Shown piece by piece: positions 49,415-63,660 of a stretch of DNA of 64,000 bases (within the stretch, counting starts at the first letter, position 1; every line of letters begins with the position of its first letter). A program made the translations under genes and the position numbers. The DNA comes from Puffinus mauretanicus (Eukaryota; Chordata; Aves; Procellariiformes; Procellariidae), in NCBI GenBank assembly GCA_023333565.1, contig JAJKFH010000295.1, forward strand, positions 2,026,001 through 2,090,000, given 5' to 3'. Below the pieces are notes generated by a model. It saw nothing but the letters and a program-made list of their open reading frames with translations, was not told the origin of the DNA and did not search any database.

Positions 49415-52051
49415 TGTTGCTGCTTAGCTCGTACGGGTTCTGTGCAAAATGCCTGCAGGGGAAACAAACTTTCAGACAGAAACAATTGGGTCTTTGTAAA
49501 CCCACGTTCTTATATATTCTCTCACAGCAAAATACTGGAGTCATGTCTCTTAGAAGTCCTTCAGGGGCTGAGTCAAAGAGTGAAGTTTTCCCTGATTCTT
49601 GGTTTGGTTTTGAGTTTTGGTTGTGTGTTTTTTGTTGTGTTTTTTTTTTTTTCCCAAACTAACATTTCGCAGAAATTAAAAGATTTCTGGAAAGCAGAGA
49701 GAAGCTGGACGAAGTCTCTTGGTACAGATACTCAGAAAGGTTTGTAAATTTGGAATTCCAGACCTGTATCTGCAGTTCAGGACATCATTTTTAGCAAGAA
49801 AACCAGCTCTTCTATCCCTGCCTCTTCAGAATTCTTGACCACACAAGATATTTTCCTGCTATCAAACAATATACACACATACGTAACAATTTCTCCCTTT
49901 CCGACCTGTATAAAGGCAGCAGCAGTATATCTATGAGTATACACCTAATTAAATTTAAAGTAATGAATTCCAAAATTTTACTACTCTCGCAAGTGATTTC
50001 CATATGATAATTTTAATATAAACAAAATCCAAGTAAGTAGCATGTACAGATTTCAGTTATTCTAAATTCCTAATTCTTTGCATTTTCAAAACCAAAATGG
50101 GCTTGAGATAAGGAGCACTGTTATTTGCACTTGCAATCTATGGTTTGCTCCTATGAGTAAACAATTTTATTAAATGCTGTGAGCAACATAAAAGTGCATT
50201 TTTCTCTCCCTTGTATGCAAGGCTTATTTCAATTCATGTGATGTGCTTCTTTCAGGTTAAAAAGTTTAGGGTGTATTTATAACAGAGTTTTCACAGTGTA
50301 TAGGCAGCTTTCTCTCTCCTACCCCTATTAACAGAGCCTGGATGTATCCTTTTCGCTTTTTGACAATATAGCAGCTTCACAGTATATTTGACTGGTAATT
50401 TTGTAAAAGTGGAAATAATCAACAACCAGCTCACGCATCCCTTGTGTCATTTTGATGCTACAACCAGCCATTTCAAAATACATGTTAAGGAAACAAGAAT
50501 CTATTTTGGATCGTTAGTGGTTTTTTCTTACCTGAAATGATCTCGTTAGCCTTCTTCTGTCCCTCAGAAGTGACTAAAATTCCACTTTTTCCATGTTGCA
50601 AGTAGCAGCTGCTTCAGCACTGTAGTGAAAGAAAGCCCTTCTGTCAAAAAATACAGGTTTTTTTATATGACAACATATCACACACACACAATTGATCTTA
50701 ATAAAGCAAAGCCTCAGGAGGGCCTTCTAACGTGTGAAAGCATATAGATTTTTTTTAAAGAAGCGAGTCCATTTGCTTTGAGCTTGTAACAGTAGTTTGC
50801 ACGGCTCCCACGCCAAAGGTATGACAGCCAGAGTGCGCAGCATTGATGGAAACACTGGCTGTGAAGCCTGTGCTCCTGGTGGGCTCATGTGCTAGAGCCA
50901 CAGGGTCCTCCAACCCTCTGAGGTCTGGGCAGATCGGGGCCTCTCCCTACGCAGCTCCTGCTGCCCCAGGACTCTCAGCACCTGTCAGGAGGAGCATGTG
51001 CTCCCCCAAGCTTCTCCTTGCAGCTCCTTGGATTATTTAGTCTCTAAAAGTCCATCTGTCAAGGAGCAGAAGTTGAAACCAGCTGCTCATTCATGGAGAG
51101 CATCACCAGGCAATTATTGCCATAGACTATCTCAAAAAGTCCAATTTCAATATGCCTTTGAAATTCAGTGTGCTTTGAGTTGAAACAGATGAACTGCAAA
51201 GATGTAAAAATCCCTTGTACTGCTAAGCAGTATTAATGGAGTAAAATGATGATGGGATTTAAAGCCCCAAGGTAATGACAATTTAAATGGTAACAGTTAT
51301 AGTGACGAACAGCAGTAAAAGGTCTGCGTCAACCTAATACCGTAAACACAGGCAAACAGGTTTTCCACTTCTCCAGCTTCTAACTCTGCCCTAATTTATC
51401 CTGCTTGGAACTATTGCTTCTGTTTCTGAGCACACCTTATATTCAGCATGGCAACTGATGACACAATTCTTTATCTCTTTGATAAATACTCTTCTCATCC
51501 TCTGATTTCTTTTTTATGACCTCTTTTTCCTTATTACCTTACCATTAATCTCTATTTCCTCCCTGACTTCTCTTTCCCAGTGTTTCCTCCCCTACTTCTT
51601 CAGGTCTTAGTAAGTTTGATGTATCATAATATTGAGGGGAGGGAGGAATCTTCTCTGAAGTAGCATTTAACAAAGATAAGGTTAAAAGAGGGGCAACAGG
51701 ATCTAATGTAATTATATATTTAAATACTGCTAATAGTAGTATTTGAGCAGGCATGCCAGAATTCACCAGCTGTCCCTAAAGGTACAAGCCAGCTTTCTGT
51801 CTCCTCACATTATAGCCCAGTTTAACCTCTGTTGTAACATATCTCAGCACAAAAAGATTATAAAATCTGGTGCACTAGAACTGGAGCTCCAATTTATCTG
51901 TTTTCAGAAATATGTTGTTCTGTAGAGTTAGAAATGTAAATATTACATTCAGTGTTATAGACAGCTAACACAACAGAAGTTTAATAGTATTATAGTATTT
52001 GTTAAAGCAGAGTGGATGAACTTGCGTAACAGGAGAAGATTCTTCACAGAT

Positions 52052-52165
52052 ATATATAAAAAAGATAGATCTATCTAGATAGATATATCTATCTATATAG
52101 AGAAACATATGTATATATAAAAATATATATGTATATATTAATATACATATATAAATAATATTTTA
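52052..52165. repeat. AT-rich GATA/TATC and TATATG microsatellite cluster
   Basis: The run passes from TATATA through AGATAGATCTATCT, a self-complementary segment, to GATAGATATATCTATC, then TATATG repeats. Several parts are perfect inverted repeats able to form hairpins. Confidence 0.9.
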
Positions 52166-54623
52166 TATATGGATGAACTATGATACCATAAAAAATAAGC
52201 AGAATTTGGCTTAAATTTGAGTCATGCATGGGAAATAGTTCTGGACATAGAAACATGCAAGAAATTAAGCAACAGTTTAGCAGGGGCAAGAAGATAATTG
52301 CGCTGCCTCCAGCTAATAGAACAGCCATTGAGTTGCAGCTAATAATATCTGATCTAGATAGTTTCAAATGTTTAGGTTAATTGGCACCTAAATGCAGTTA
52401 GAAAACAACAGATCAAAATTCACGAGGAGCCACATTCTCGCTCCCTGCCCCCAATATTAGGAAGCAAAAATAGGGTCTACAAATTAGAAAAAGAGTGAAT
52501 TTCTACATAAGTGTGTGGATACAAAGAATCTGGATACTTAATTTTGACTATGTTCATCTGAGTGTGCAACTTTTAGTGTTTGCCTTTGGCTTTTCCAGAC
52601 TACCACACGTACCATTTTTTTTTTTGATTGATTCAGTGTCTGGAAAGGATTTAGTCTTGCCTTGGATACCCATCTGGGACAAAATGTTCTCTGGCAGCCT
52701 GCTGTGCCTGTATCTCCCAGGCTTCCTTCAGACCTTCAGCAAAAGCAGTTTTACATCGTAAAAATGTTCTCTGAAATTCTTCTCAGACAAGCTGGTATTT
52801 TGTTAGAGCTTTTTTCACCCAAGAGAGATAATGTGACTGCTCACTTGTAAGCATCCTTTAGCTCCACTGTCCTTATAACTTGTCTGCGTTAATAACATAT
52901 ACTGGGTACCACATCTTCAGCGAGCTTCCATAGCTGTGCCAAATGCCATCAGTGGAAGATTATGGCAATGAAGCAGGCTTCAGTTCAGCAATCCATCCAG
53001 ATTCAGTAGTGAGTTCTGTTCTGATGAAGTCTCCATTACAAACACAGAAGCCCCTGGCAACAATTAACTTTGGCAAATTTTTGGAAATCTGGCTGGCTGC
53101 TGGAGGTAGAAATGTATTTCACACTTCATGCAATGTGTAACCAACATCACCACAGCTAAAAGTTTAGGACTGCTCCACATTAAGAAGAAAACACTTCACT
53201 CTTCTGTTTAATCCTTCATAATTTTACTGTTAAATAAAATGTCTCAGATTTCATCCAGTCTTTCATAGTGTGTTTTCTAATATTGCCTGCATTAGACAGC
53301 CCTTGTTCTTACGTAAGTTCCTGTACCTACAAAACTATTTCACTTAACTGTTTATAAAACAACTTCTCAGTTCTGACACTGCCAGAAAAGTTTCAGATGA
53401 AGTATCTGTCCCTCTCGTTCTTTCCTTGTATGCACCAATGCATTGGAAATGAAGCCAAGTCACAAAAATCAGACCCAGATTGCGAAGAGGCAGTACAGCT
53501 ACAGAAGCCAGCTGTGATGCATGAGTGAAGCTCTGACTGGTGAAATAAAGCTGAACTTCAAAAGCCTAAGCACGAAAGTTTTGAAGATTTTTGTAATAAC
53601 CTGGCCTTATTCTGAAGGAGAAGTAGGAATTAGAAAGGAGAAAGAAAGATGTGGGCACATGATCAGCTGAGGATATAAGCTGCACTCAAGCAAACCGAAG
53701 GCATGATTTGATGTGGTTTCCTCTGCAGGCAAATTTTTGGGCATGTAATGCTCCTGCCCTGGGTCACTTTATGTGACTTCTACCATGCACAAAGAGATTC
53801 TGGAAGTAGGCTAAACACCATGTAAACATACAAACCAATTCATTATCGTCCAATACACAAAAATGATTGATAGGATTAATGAGCTACCAATCTCATGGTT
53901 GAGAAGTTCACTGCTCCAGATGTGACATCCAACCAACATTTGCCAGCCAGACAAATCATGTGAGGAGGCTTTTCTCTATTTGTCCTTGGGACAGGCTGAT
54001 CCTCAGTGCTGCAGAGTTGCCATCCTCGGTCTCCTTGTTTTCTCCTTAGGATTGTATATCTTTCCATGTTTTGTTTTTCCTTTTGAATCCTTGATCTGCC
54101 AACTATATCCTTCTCACCAACCTTATCTCTGCAGTTTCACCTTTCTTGTTTTGCACGGCTCTATTCACATAGGCTTTTACAGCTCCTTCTGTCAGTTTAG
54201 CAGGTTTCTCAGCAATCTAAGCTGGGGTTACACAAGCATGCTGTGTGCAAGCAGGGTCTTGGATCACAGACAGCTGAACCTCTGGGAGGAGGGTTACAGG
54301 TATGACAGGCTATTCTGGAAAAAACTATGAACATTATCGTATGAAGAGCCGACGCTTTTATTGTCAGATCATGTTGCTGCAAGGGAGCAAAGAGCAACAA
54401 CACACACTTAATAAAATAAAAGAACCTCTTTGCATCTCATTCAACTCTGACACAGCAATGATCGCAGCAGAGGATTCATTGTTTAGAAGCACAGATCACA
54501 CAAAAGCAGATAGAAGTACATAACAGACCTCTTCATTTGTGCTAAGAAGTTAAGCAATAATAAGCCTACTTATGCCTGAAGATGGTTCAGTGCCTATAAT
54601 GTTTGGCTTGGGTTTTAATGCAG

Positions 54624-54884
54624 AAATATCAAAAGCTGTTAGTGGCAATGCTGAATGACCTCCTGCCTAGAGTCAGTGATTTTCTTTTAATACTGAACAC
54701 ATACTACAGAGTGACTGATCATATTTTGAGTCTCATTAGGCAGTCACAAATGGAAGGAAAAGAGGCACTAGCTAATTATCTCTGCCCTGACGAGCAATTG
54801 AAGGATAAACCACTGTCAGCCCTCATGGATCAGAACCTGCACACTCTGGGAATGCATCAGCGTAGGAAAGGTTGCTGTGTTTAA
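54624..54884 (+). other. Unassigned 86-codon open exon-like segment (faintly CARD-like)
   Basis: After TTGGGTTTTAATGCAG, which looks like a splice acceptor (AG at 54622-54623), an open frame encodes KYQKLLVAMLNDLLPRV... and ends at TAA/TTTAA near 54884. It is predicted helical, with LSLIRQSQMEGKEALANYL resembling the LL-x-G-x-EAF spacing of the late helices of CARD (death-fold) domains. There is no recognisable start codon context or partner exon. It may be a decayed exon, a lineage-specific exon or chance. Confidence 0.15.
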
Positions 54885-55079
54885 CCAGCCTATGCAACAT
54901 GTGCCAGACGTGACACTGCAGGAAAAACACAGGGAGAAACAAAAAGGCATAATGGATATAACTGCCTTACATGTGGCACTCTGCCTCTCTTGCGAGATGA
55001 AGAAATTTCCATATCTTACTGCGTAATCACATCTAACTGCATAAACCCACTGCTTTATTAAGTTAAATAGCTAAATCAA

Positions 55080-55250
55080 TGTTTTCCACCTTTTCTCAGT
55101 TGGAAGGCCCTTAAAAATGTTCCAATATTCCACTACTGTAAATGTAAACCAACTTATAACTAGCATGTTTTTCCCAGTTATTGTTCTTGATCCCTGAAAA
55201 GAAACCTCAGGACAACAGGTCAGAAGCCACTGAACTAGACCATTTGGCAT
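55080..55250 (+). repeat. Old hAT-like element remnant (probable)
   Basis: The left part TTTTCCACCTTTTCTCAGTT with GGAAGGCCCTTAAAAA and the right part GATCCCTGAAAAG...AGAAGCCACTGAACTAGACC resemble the two ends of the class of element seen at 3617, with the right end close to a reverse complement of the left. It explains the 120-codon minus-strand open frame at 55071-55433, which I do not regard as a gene. Confidence 0.35.
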
Positions 55251-57493
55251 AAGCACTGACCATTCCCATTCACACATACACAGGGCTGCTAAAAGAAGCT
55301 TGCAGTAAAAATAGTTAAGCATTTCAAGGCCCCTCCACCTGCTGTGAAAAGAAGGAAAAATGACAAATACAGCAGACATAAGCCACCTCAATATAACGTT
55401 TTTTCTTTTTTTAATGTCCCAGCATCTTTCCACTCCTTACGGTAAGATTTGTCTTGCCAAACACATTGTATTAAGCACTAGCATCAATAGATTTCATCTT
55501 GAATATTGGTTGTCCTAGAAAATTAACTACAGTAAGTGTTTCTAGAAAACTGGTACAAATGCTGAAAGCTTGTGGCAATTGCAATTACTAAACAAAAATT
55601 CTGATAACTTAAAAGCTTTCTGAAGTAACTTTGAAGGAGTCTCTATATGTCAGATTCCACCTGCCTAAAGTTATGTCCGCTATTGCTTTGAAATGACTGG
55701 AAGAATTGCTACTGATGACAAAGCACGGAGCATTATCTGTTTATACCAATGGTTTTGACCCCTAAAATAAATCTTGAGCTGTAAGCCTTTCAATAGCGAC
55801 CACACTATTGAAGATTTCTACTTGCTACACTTAACTATTCACAATCTGGCTACAATGTGCCTTACGTGATCTGAGAATAAGGAGGGAACTGCATGATTGC
55901 ATGAAATCCCAAGCTATCTTTTATGAATTATTTAATCCTACAAAGGATAATTCCCTCGATTCATTACTTTATTGATGATATTTGCTGATTGAAAAGTTAC
56001 AGTAGTACTTGCCTCCACTAATCATCAGATCAAAGGCAGCTGTTAGCGTTTTAATTTTGGTAACACTCTTGAAGAATGTCTTCTGATTTGAGAAACCTAA
56101 CTTTTCTCATCCACCTGGGCATTTTCTTTTCTTCCTCCTTCCTGACTCCACTCTCAAAAGAAGAGAAAAATTAATCTGTCAAATCTTTCTCTCTCTAATT
56201 TTGAGACTTTTAAAGATGGCAGAGGCTTTCATGGGTCTTTTCAACATGGTCTTACAACCATAAAAAATTGACAGAATTCTGCAAGCAAGAATAATGAGAG
56301 CATGATAGATTTGTCAAAGATTCGGTGGATAAAAATGAATGTAACAGGACATATATATGCCTCTTCCTGCTGCAAGTGGAAGAAAACCCTTCAGAGTTAC
56401 CAGCACGAACCAGCACCAGTTCCTCATCTTCCAGTCATACCAGGTTTACAGCTTTGTCTCCCTGTGAGCTGAGCAATGATGTCTCCTATTCAGTCCAGCA
56501 GTATCAGACCTGATGATATCCTACGATGCAATTTTAGACTCCTGTAACCTCAAGGCCATTGTAGACCAATTGCTACCACACTTTCCAGAACAGGGGGATC
56601 TCAGTCTGTTCCAGATCTCTCAAAGTTAATGTAACATTCACTGCTGTATTTCAATTTTCACATAGGTATCTATCCCCTGAGCTGGATGGTAGAGTAATAT
56701 CTGAGGTCAACACAGAACAAACTGCAGTGTGATATAGGAAATGTTAATAGGTCACTCATAAATTATTGCTGTTCTCCTTAGATAAGCCAACTGGTCTCAA
56801 TATACCATTTTCAGGCAGCTTGCCCTTATTGAGACAGGTTTTTCAGAACAAGAGGCAAAGCTAAATACCATTGACTGGAATATGTGGCAAACTTAATTGC
56901 AAACCCATGGCTGTGCCCCTGAGCTTCTGGTCCAACAAACAAACAATTTCTCCCAGCCAGGCTTCTTTTTCCCCACATTTGTTGATTTTCAAGCGCCTGG
57001 TTTCCAGAGGTCACAGATTTTTCAAACAAAATCCCAGCAAGTGAAAAACAAAAAGCAACAAAATAAACTACCTTGTTTCAGGGAACGCTCCTTAGGCCCT
57101 CTGATTTATTCCAATGCTGAACAAACTGAGCACCTTCGCAGCAGGCTTTGTCAGTTCTCCAAAATAACTGTGCTGAAAATTAAAGTCTGCCTTTCTTACT
57201 CTCTTCATCCATAGAGGGAAGCTGTTTCTCCAGAGGGTCAAAGCATAGCTTCATCCAAAGTTCCTCAGTGGTTCTGGTCTGGATTCTAAAAAAAAATAAG
57301 AGGCTTGTGTTGCTTTCCCCACTCCTGAACTACCCTTCCCAATGTACTTCCCTCCTCCCCCAGCAGCTATGAACCCAGCTGGGCCACAATTTAAAAGTGA
57401 ATGTAGGAGGCTGATGCTTGCTCCAGGGGCTACTGTGCCTGGAAAAGGAGTAGATATTTAAAACAACACGGGAAAGGAACTATGGGGAAAATT

Positions 57494-57518
57494 AAAAAAA
57501 AAAAAAAAAAAAAAAAAA
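57494..57518. repeat. Poly(A) run of 25
   Basis: 25 consecutive A after GGGGAAAATT. No LINE, SINE or processed gene copy is recognisable immediately upstream, so it is best called a simple repeat. Confidence 0.9.
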
Positions 57519-58320
57519 GAGGGAGGCTGTTTTCAGTGCTGAAAGTAAGGTGCTGAAGTACACAATTACCTTTACGGTGAAAAATAATTTCCATTTTAGA
57601 TATTAAGAATGTTATCATTTAAATTGCAAAATTTTGTATTGAATGTCAAAGGAAACTTTATTTATGAAGCAGAAAAAAGGTACATTTAGAAGTTTGAACT
57701 CACAGATGAATGAGTAACTAACTACAGGCAGCAATGGTCTGCAACACCTATACCGCATTTAGCAGCAGCAGGGCTTGCATTACAGGCTGTAATTCTTTGA
57801 TCTCATAACTGTGGCACCAACTATAGGAAATCAGTAGAAGGAATTGCACTTACTTTCTACCTCAGCTGCCTAATGACAAGCTTATAGACAGGATCTGGGA
57901 AACACAAACTCTTTCATAGTGGCATGACATGAGGCAAGCTCGAAAAATTCCCAGTTTCCCTGGGATATAAAAATGTCTTGTGAATAATTGCTTTGGCATT
58001 GTAGAAGATGATAAAGAAAACAAAGAATTTGTGCTAATTTTCAAAAACAACCGATTATGTACTTAGCCTAAGAGCTTGCATTATATGTCAGCCTGCTATA
58101 ATTGTTCTGATAACATAACGCATGTTCTGGATGTTTTATGAAGAATTTTATCTCATGAGGTACCAAAGGCCACTGGGATATGTGCTATGGTCTAGTCTGG
58201 GTAGATTTAGAATAATAAAAAAAGAGACTAATACAATCTGAAAATTGCTGATAAACAATGTGAAAATAGGTGCAGAGCACACTGTCTTAATCAGTGATTC
58301 AAGTCACTGCTTATGTTATG

Positions 58321-58358
58321 AGATGGTCATAGAGAGATGGTCGTAGAGAGATGGTCAT
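58321..58358. repeat. 14 bp tandem repeat, nearly three copies
   Basis: AGATGGTCATAGAG is repeated with one substitution (A to G) in the second copy, and the third breaks off after AGATGGTCAT. Confidence 0.92.
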
Positions 58359-61300
58359 TTTGGTCAATTTGGCCAGAAAAATGGTCTTTTTAAAAACCAC
58401 ATGGGACCTCTTTAAGGAAGAAAAGGATACATTTTTCTCTATTTTTGAAAAAGTTCACTTGGGCATGTTATCATCTCTTTAAGCTAGTTATATCCCCGAC
58501 TTGCTAAAACTCTAAAAACATTAAAAATATTGTATTTGTGTTGTCTTTTAGAACTAGCCAGAGTTCACCTTGATACTTAGTAATTATGCATGTTCTATAC
58601 AGATTTTTTCTTATCACTCCTCATATGAAAGTTGACAGTAAAAAAATTGCATATTTTTATATAAGAGGTTATGGCTTAGAAGTGTAATAAAAGTGAAAGT
58701 GAAGTGGATTTGGAAGCATTCACTGAACATTATTTTTTTCAATACTGAATGAATGCAATAGCAAATTCCAATCTCTCAAGTCACAGTCATCATTTTAGCA
58801 CAGCTCTGTGACTTCTTTTTTTTTTTTCATAAGATTAAGTCGGAATTTTTTTAGCAGAATTACACAGCAAATATTTTTGTCATAATGCAGATTTGCTTAT
58901 TTTGTCTCCTGGATCAAATATAAACCACATGGTATAGTTAAAAAATTAAAACTCTCAAAAAAAAAAAAACTTTCAAAAATAAAAAAATTTTAGAAACTTA
59001 GAGCTAAAGTAAACAGGGTAGCCACAGCATAAATGAATCTCACACAAAGGTCCATTCTAAATGATAAAATATTCCTTTGCAAGAAATTAACTGATGAAAT
59101 AATATATCAATTTATGATGAGGAAAACATATTAAAAATTCCAAAGGTGGGAAAAAACCCTGAGAGTATTAATGCAGGGACGCTCTGCCCGCAAATGCTAT
59201 GATTGCTGTATGTGAATATTTAGTATTGCAATAACTCTAGCTAGTATGACTTCTAAACCCAATTTTATTTAATAGTTCTTTTTACCCAGTTACAGATAAC
59301 TAATTTTCCTTTAAAGCAGAATTTTCGTCATCACTTTTTCTCATTATTATATCTTCCAAAATCTTTTCCATGTTCCTGTTTTGACATGTCTAGCCATAGT
59401 TTATACACTTTGGAAGTTTAACTATTCCAGTAAATTATAATACATCTAGTAGATTTTAAAATAAAAAATGGGGAGGATTTGAGCAATCTTAACTTTCTAC
59501 CAAGTGTAAAGCCCTATCTTAAATCAGAATTAATCTATGCTTAGACTATCCCCTGCACTTTGACATAGGAATGTATAAAAGTATTACGAGTGATACCGTA
59601 GATTAAATGGATAACTTGTTTCACCTGACACAGTTACTTATATGGCTCCAGTTCAGGAAAGTTTCTCTGTTGAAGATGTTTATAGGTGACTAAAGTCAAT
59701 GAAGTTGGGCAGATGCTGAAATGCTTTCTTGAAAAGGACTTCAATACAGGCTGCAGCACTTCCCTGAATGGGAACTACTCGTCATCAATAAACATTTAAT
59801 TCATAAAACCAAATACATAAATAAAAATATAATTAAAAAAACAAAACAAAACAGAAACTGCCACACAAATAACATACATTTCTTGTGACTATTACAGCCG
59901 AAATCCTGAAAATCCTTCCTCACATAATAAAATATTATTATTCATGGGAATAGATGTAATCAGAAAAAAAATACTGGAATGTTAATTTTGGTCTAGTCTT
60001 TGTAAAAGCAGGAAGATTAGTCAGCAAATTGTCTTCTAGGTCCTGTTGTATCAATTCCTTTAATATTTGGTCAGGTATTTTGCCTGGCATTAGACTTTGA
60101 CTAACAATTACTGATTTCCAGATGACCCTTTTTATTCATTCATTCATGCTCATAAAAAGGTTTAAAATGTTTTTATTATCACTACTGCACACCTCTCAGT
60201 TTTAATTAGTGACCTGCTCTCACCAATCTTCTTCCAGCATCATCAGCATTTCTACTAAAAGTTTTGCTTTATCAAAAGGTTGTATTTGTCCATAGAATTA
60301 GATCTGGATGTGCCTTTGTATTTACTCACAGATCTGTGCTCATCGGTAAACTGTGTTACACTTCACTTGCTTGGATTTTTAAACTTCTTTGAACATATAT
60401 AAATTCTAGGAACTCAAAAGGAGTTAGTAAGTACTGGTGACTCATCTCTCTTCCTTTCAAATGGTTTTCAAGATCAAAAATCCAGTTAAAGGGTACAGAA
60501 GAAAAACGGCTCAACACAGTGGTCCCTCCTAGCCTTCTAAAACCAAGCTTTAAATCTAAATGTGTAATGAACTCCTTTGAGGATCTGAACTAGAGTTTGT
60601 CAGTGCTACAGCACAGATCTGTTATCTGAGTTAAAGTAGGAGTAGTAAATAGCAATAGCGGACTATTATTCTCTATTTAGACTAGTCATTACGGAGAAAC
60701 CCAGTACTCTAGCTGCACTGAGAAAAAGACTTTGTGTGTAACCCAAATTAACCGATGTGATAGAAAATTCCAGTGGAGAGGCAATCTCTGTTTCAAACCA
60801 AGCTTACAGGTCAACTTAAAGACAACCAAGCCCCTCAGATAAATGAGGGAACAATGAATAAAGAAAAATAAGAAGGTAAGAGGATGGATGGCAAAGAGAC
60901 AGAAAGCGCTGCTGTTAACGCAGCTGCAGAGAACAAAGTGATAAAATTAAGATTTAAAAATTATATGAAAGTCATTACATATAGTGAGAGAACAAACTAA
61001 AATATTCTGGCAGCAATGCATGGATTCTGGAGAATGGGAGGACCCAGGAGTACTGACGCAGAATATGTCAGCTTGCCAAGTCTTGCTTGGGAAAACAATG
61101 CTACTAATATTCCTGCATGGACGGGAGGAAAACAATTAGGTATTGGAATACAAAAAAATGGGAAGCTGAAACAGGCTTATTTGCTTAGTGTGCAGCTAGG
61201 ATATTTAGAGAAACCAATCATAGAAAATCAACTTGTAATGATTTAAAAAAAAAAACTTAACGGATAAATAAAAGTAGGCTTGCAACTTAGGTTCCTAATG

Positions 61301-62099
61301 TCTCAGTGTCAAGTGTGCTAGGCCTAACTAGATAAAAATTAACTCTAAAGATAAGCACAGACCACAAAAAATGGCAAAATATTGATAATAAAAGCTAATA
61401 TGTTTATTAGAGGTCAGAAAGTGTAATAAAGTAAGAATCATAAAAACTCACATGAAAAAGTAGCCAAGATTCTTTGTATATGGAAAGAAAAAAACCCAAG
61501 GCACTCTCTGATGAAGAAAGAACTAAAGATAGTCTAGGTGTGCCCTCAAATTAATCTCCTGCTTTAGTTTTCCATATGAATGAAGATTCTGAATATTAGG
61601 GCAAATATGGCCAATACAAAGGGCAGGAGAAAATGGAAGTGGAAGTTATAACACCCATGGGAAAACCAAAGTCTGACAGTTGATACATTCAGACAAGCGT
61701 AGATGCAGAAGCGATGGCCAGCAATCTTCCAGAATTCTGAAATAACCAACATGGGAAACTGCAAGTCAGGTAGAAGAGATTTGTAATAAATCTATAAAAT
61801 CAGGAATGGTATATATGTAGAACAGCAAATGCAATTCTGATTCCTAAGAATATGGGAAGGAAGAGAAACACAGCATCAGCAAACACGAACTTTAGAAATA
61901 CGCAAAGCTGCTGAAAGCAATCTGAAGGAGGAAAGAAAAAGACTTGGAAACGTAGTAATTAAAAATGGAATAAATTTGTTTGGTTTTTGTTTTGGTTTAT
62001 GTTTTTTGGTTTGGGGTTTTTTTTCAGAAAGGCAGATTATTCTAGATGATGAATATTTTATTACCTGCCTTTGATTAAGTTACTAATTTTCTAGACAAA

Positions 62100-62990
62100 T
62101 GAAATAGAGTCATCCATCAGGACTTCAATCAAAATGTGATTGGATGTCATGTGGGAAAAAATTAGATAGGCTGGAGAAGGTGCTTAGGAAAAAGTTGTGA
62201 AGGGGGTAAGGTATGGTTTAACAGGTTGTATTCAAGGTCTAAAAGGACATAACTAATAGGGTTCATCAAAGACTGATCTTGGGACCACTGCTATTCAACA
62301 AAATTAATTAGCAATTCCAGCATAAAATTTAAGACCTTGCTATTGAAATATGCTGCTGACACAGAACCAGCAGGCAGTCAGTAGTGTGAAGGGTCTGGAT
62401 AACATATTGGAACAACTGGAACAATAGAGAGAAAATATAAATGTGATGTATTCTTGAAAAGGAAAATAGAATAACACTGTGTATCAGAGAATATATTTCC
62501 AACAAAGATAGATTAGGCATTAATGATGTTCCACAAGACTCCTAACATCTAAATTTGGATGTTCACCCACATTCAAAAAAGATTAATTCCAATGGGAATA
62601 GACAAAAGAAAAGTTTTACTAGACTAACACAAAAAATTGAGTGCTATTGCCTGAGAGAGACTGCCTGGCTCACATAACTAATAAAATTTGAGAGGGAATC
62701 TGTACCTTATAAATTTTTTGGGCTACACATTGTCAGAAGGAGGAAGAGGAGCTCATTAAGATAAAGCAGTGACTGTAAAAGGACAATTGTGTATAAAACC
62801 AGATATCAAATACAGTAAATGTGGAAACTAGAAGTTAGAAGAAGGTTTTCAAATGCCAGAGTGGTGAATTTTTGGAACAGTTTCCTAATGCAGCGTGGGA
62901 CTCCCCCCACTCCGAACTACCTAATTTAAAGATGGATCTTGAAGAGTTTCCAAAAAGAACCTACACTTCACTGTCTGCAGTCAAGGGAGA
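62100..62990 (+). repeat. Very old CR1/L3-like LINE remnant
   Basis: Diverged blocks occur in the order expected of a CR1-clade LINE: AAGACTGATCTTGGGACCA with CTGCTATTCAACA (about 62267-62300), TGCTGCTGACACAG (about 62350), then AGAAGAAGGTTTTCAAATGC and GTGGTGAATTTTTGGAACAG (about 62837-62880) followed by ATGGATCTTGAAGAGTTTCC. No frame survives. Boundaries are approximate and pieces between the blocks are not individually recognisable. Confidence 0.55.
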
Positions 62991-63569
62991 TGGACTGAAT
63001 GATAAAGGCAGCTCTTTCCAGTGTCCTGTTCCTAATATTTGGAAACAGAGTGAGGAATCTTAGGACTAAGAAGAGCAAAGGCTGATGTCAGTGTTGTAAA
63101 TTAACTCAGAGGAATGAGATTTGAGAATTGAATTGAGGTTGAATGACAGATGGGTTTGATGTTAACTACAGGTTTTACTTGTTTGTGCTTATAAATTACT
63201 TGATAAAGGAATAAAAATTACTATTGACTTTGTGCACAAGTATTAGAGATCATGTGTTAATCAGATACTTTTTCACTGTCTTGTAGCAGCCAAGATGGTT
63301 TAGTAGGACCCTGTGCTCTTAGGTTTTTTCCACAGCTGGCTCATCAATCCATTTCTGGAGAGATTAGGATTACTTCCTGCAGTATCCAACTGTTATTTCC
63401 TGAGATGAACCAACCATTTGTTATTGTGCCTTAAAATTAGACCAGAAAATTTTCCGTTCCCCATTTAAATGATGTTTGAAGATCATGCTAACATGCCAAA
63501 GCAAAGGAATGCAAAGCTCAGGCCTTACATTCTGTTCTTAACCAACATTACCGTGACTTTTCTGGGAAG

Positions 63570-63660
63570 TAATACAAATAACAACAATACTTATCACTTA
63601 CTGTGCACAGTGCTTTTCATCTTCAAAGCGCTTTACAAATATTTACTGCTAGTTAATCTG
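63570..63660 (+). repeat. Ancient L2/MIR-like 3' tail fragment
   Basis: The stretch around CACTTACTGTGCACAGTGCT and AAAGCGCTTTACAAATATTT resembles the shared L2/MIR-type tail (increasing order of 'tgtgc-agtgctttacaaa' words) of old amniote retroposons. Heavily diverged. Confidence 0.5.

Larger units (their letters stand above)
47319..62099. other. Intergenic: no gene recognised
   Basis: Unique AT-rich sequence with the CTCF-type motif at 49399, simple repeats (52052, 57494, 58321), the hAT-like remnant at 55080 and the open segment at 54624. A GC-richer patch at about 50790-51035 has a 65-codon frame without recognisable homology. Confidence 0.45.

Noticed and set aside
55071..55433. 120-codon minus-strand ORF with hydrophobic stretches
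   Set aside because: It overlaps the probable old hAT-like remnant at 55080-55250, and the translation has no recognisable family.
57494..57518. Poly(A) run as the tail of a processed pseudogene or SINE
   Set aside because: No gene-like or SINE-like body is recognisable upstream and no flanking direct repeat was found.
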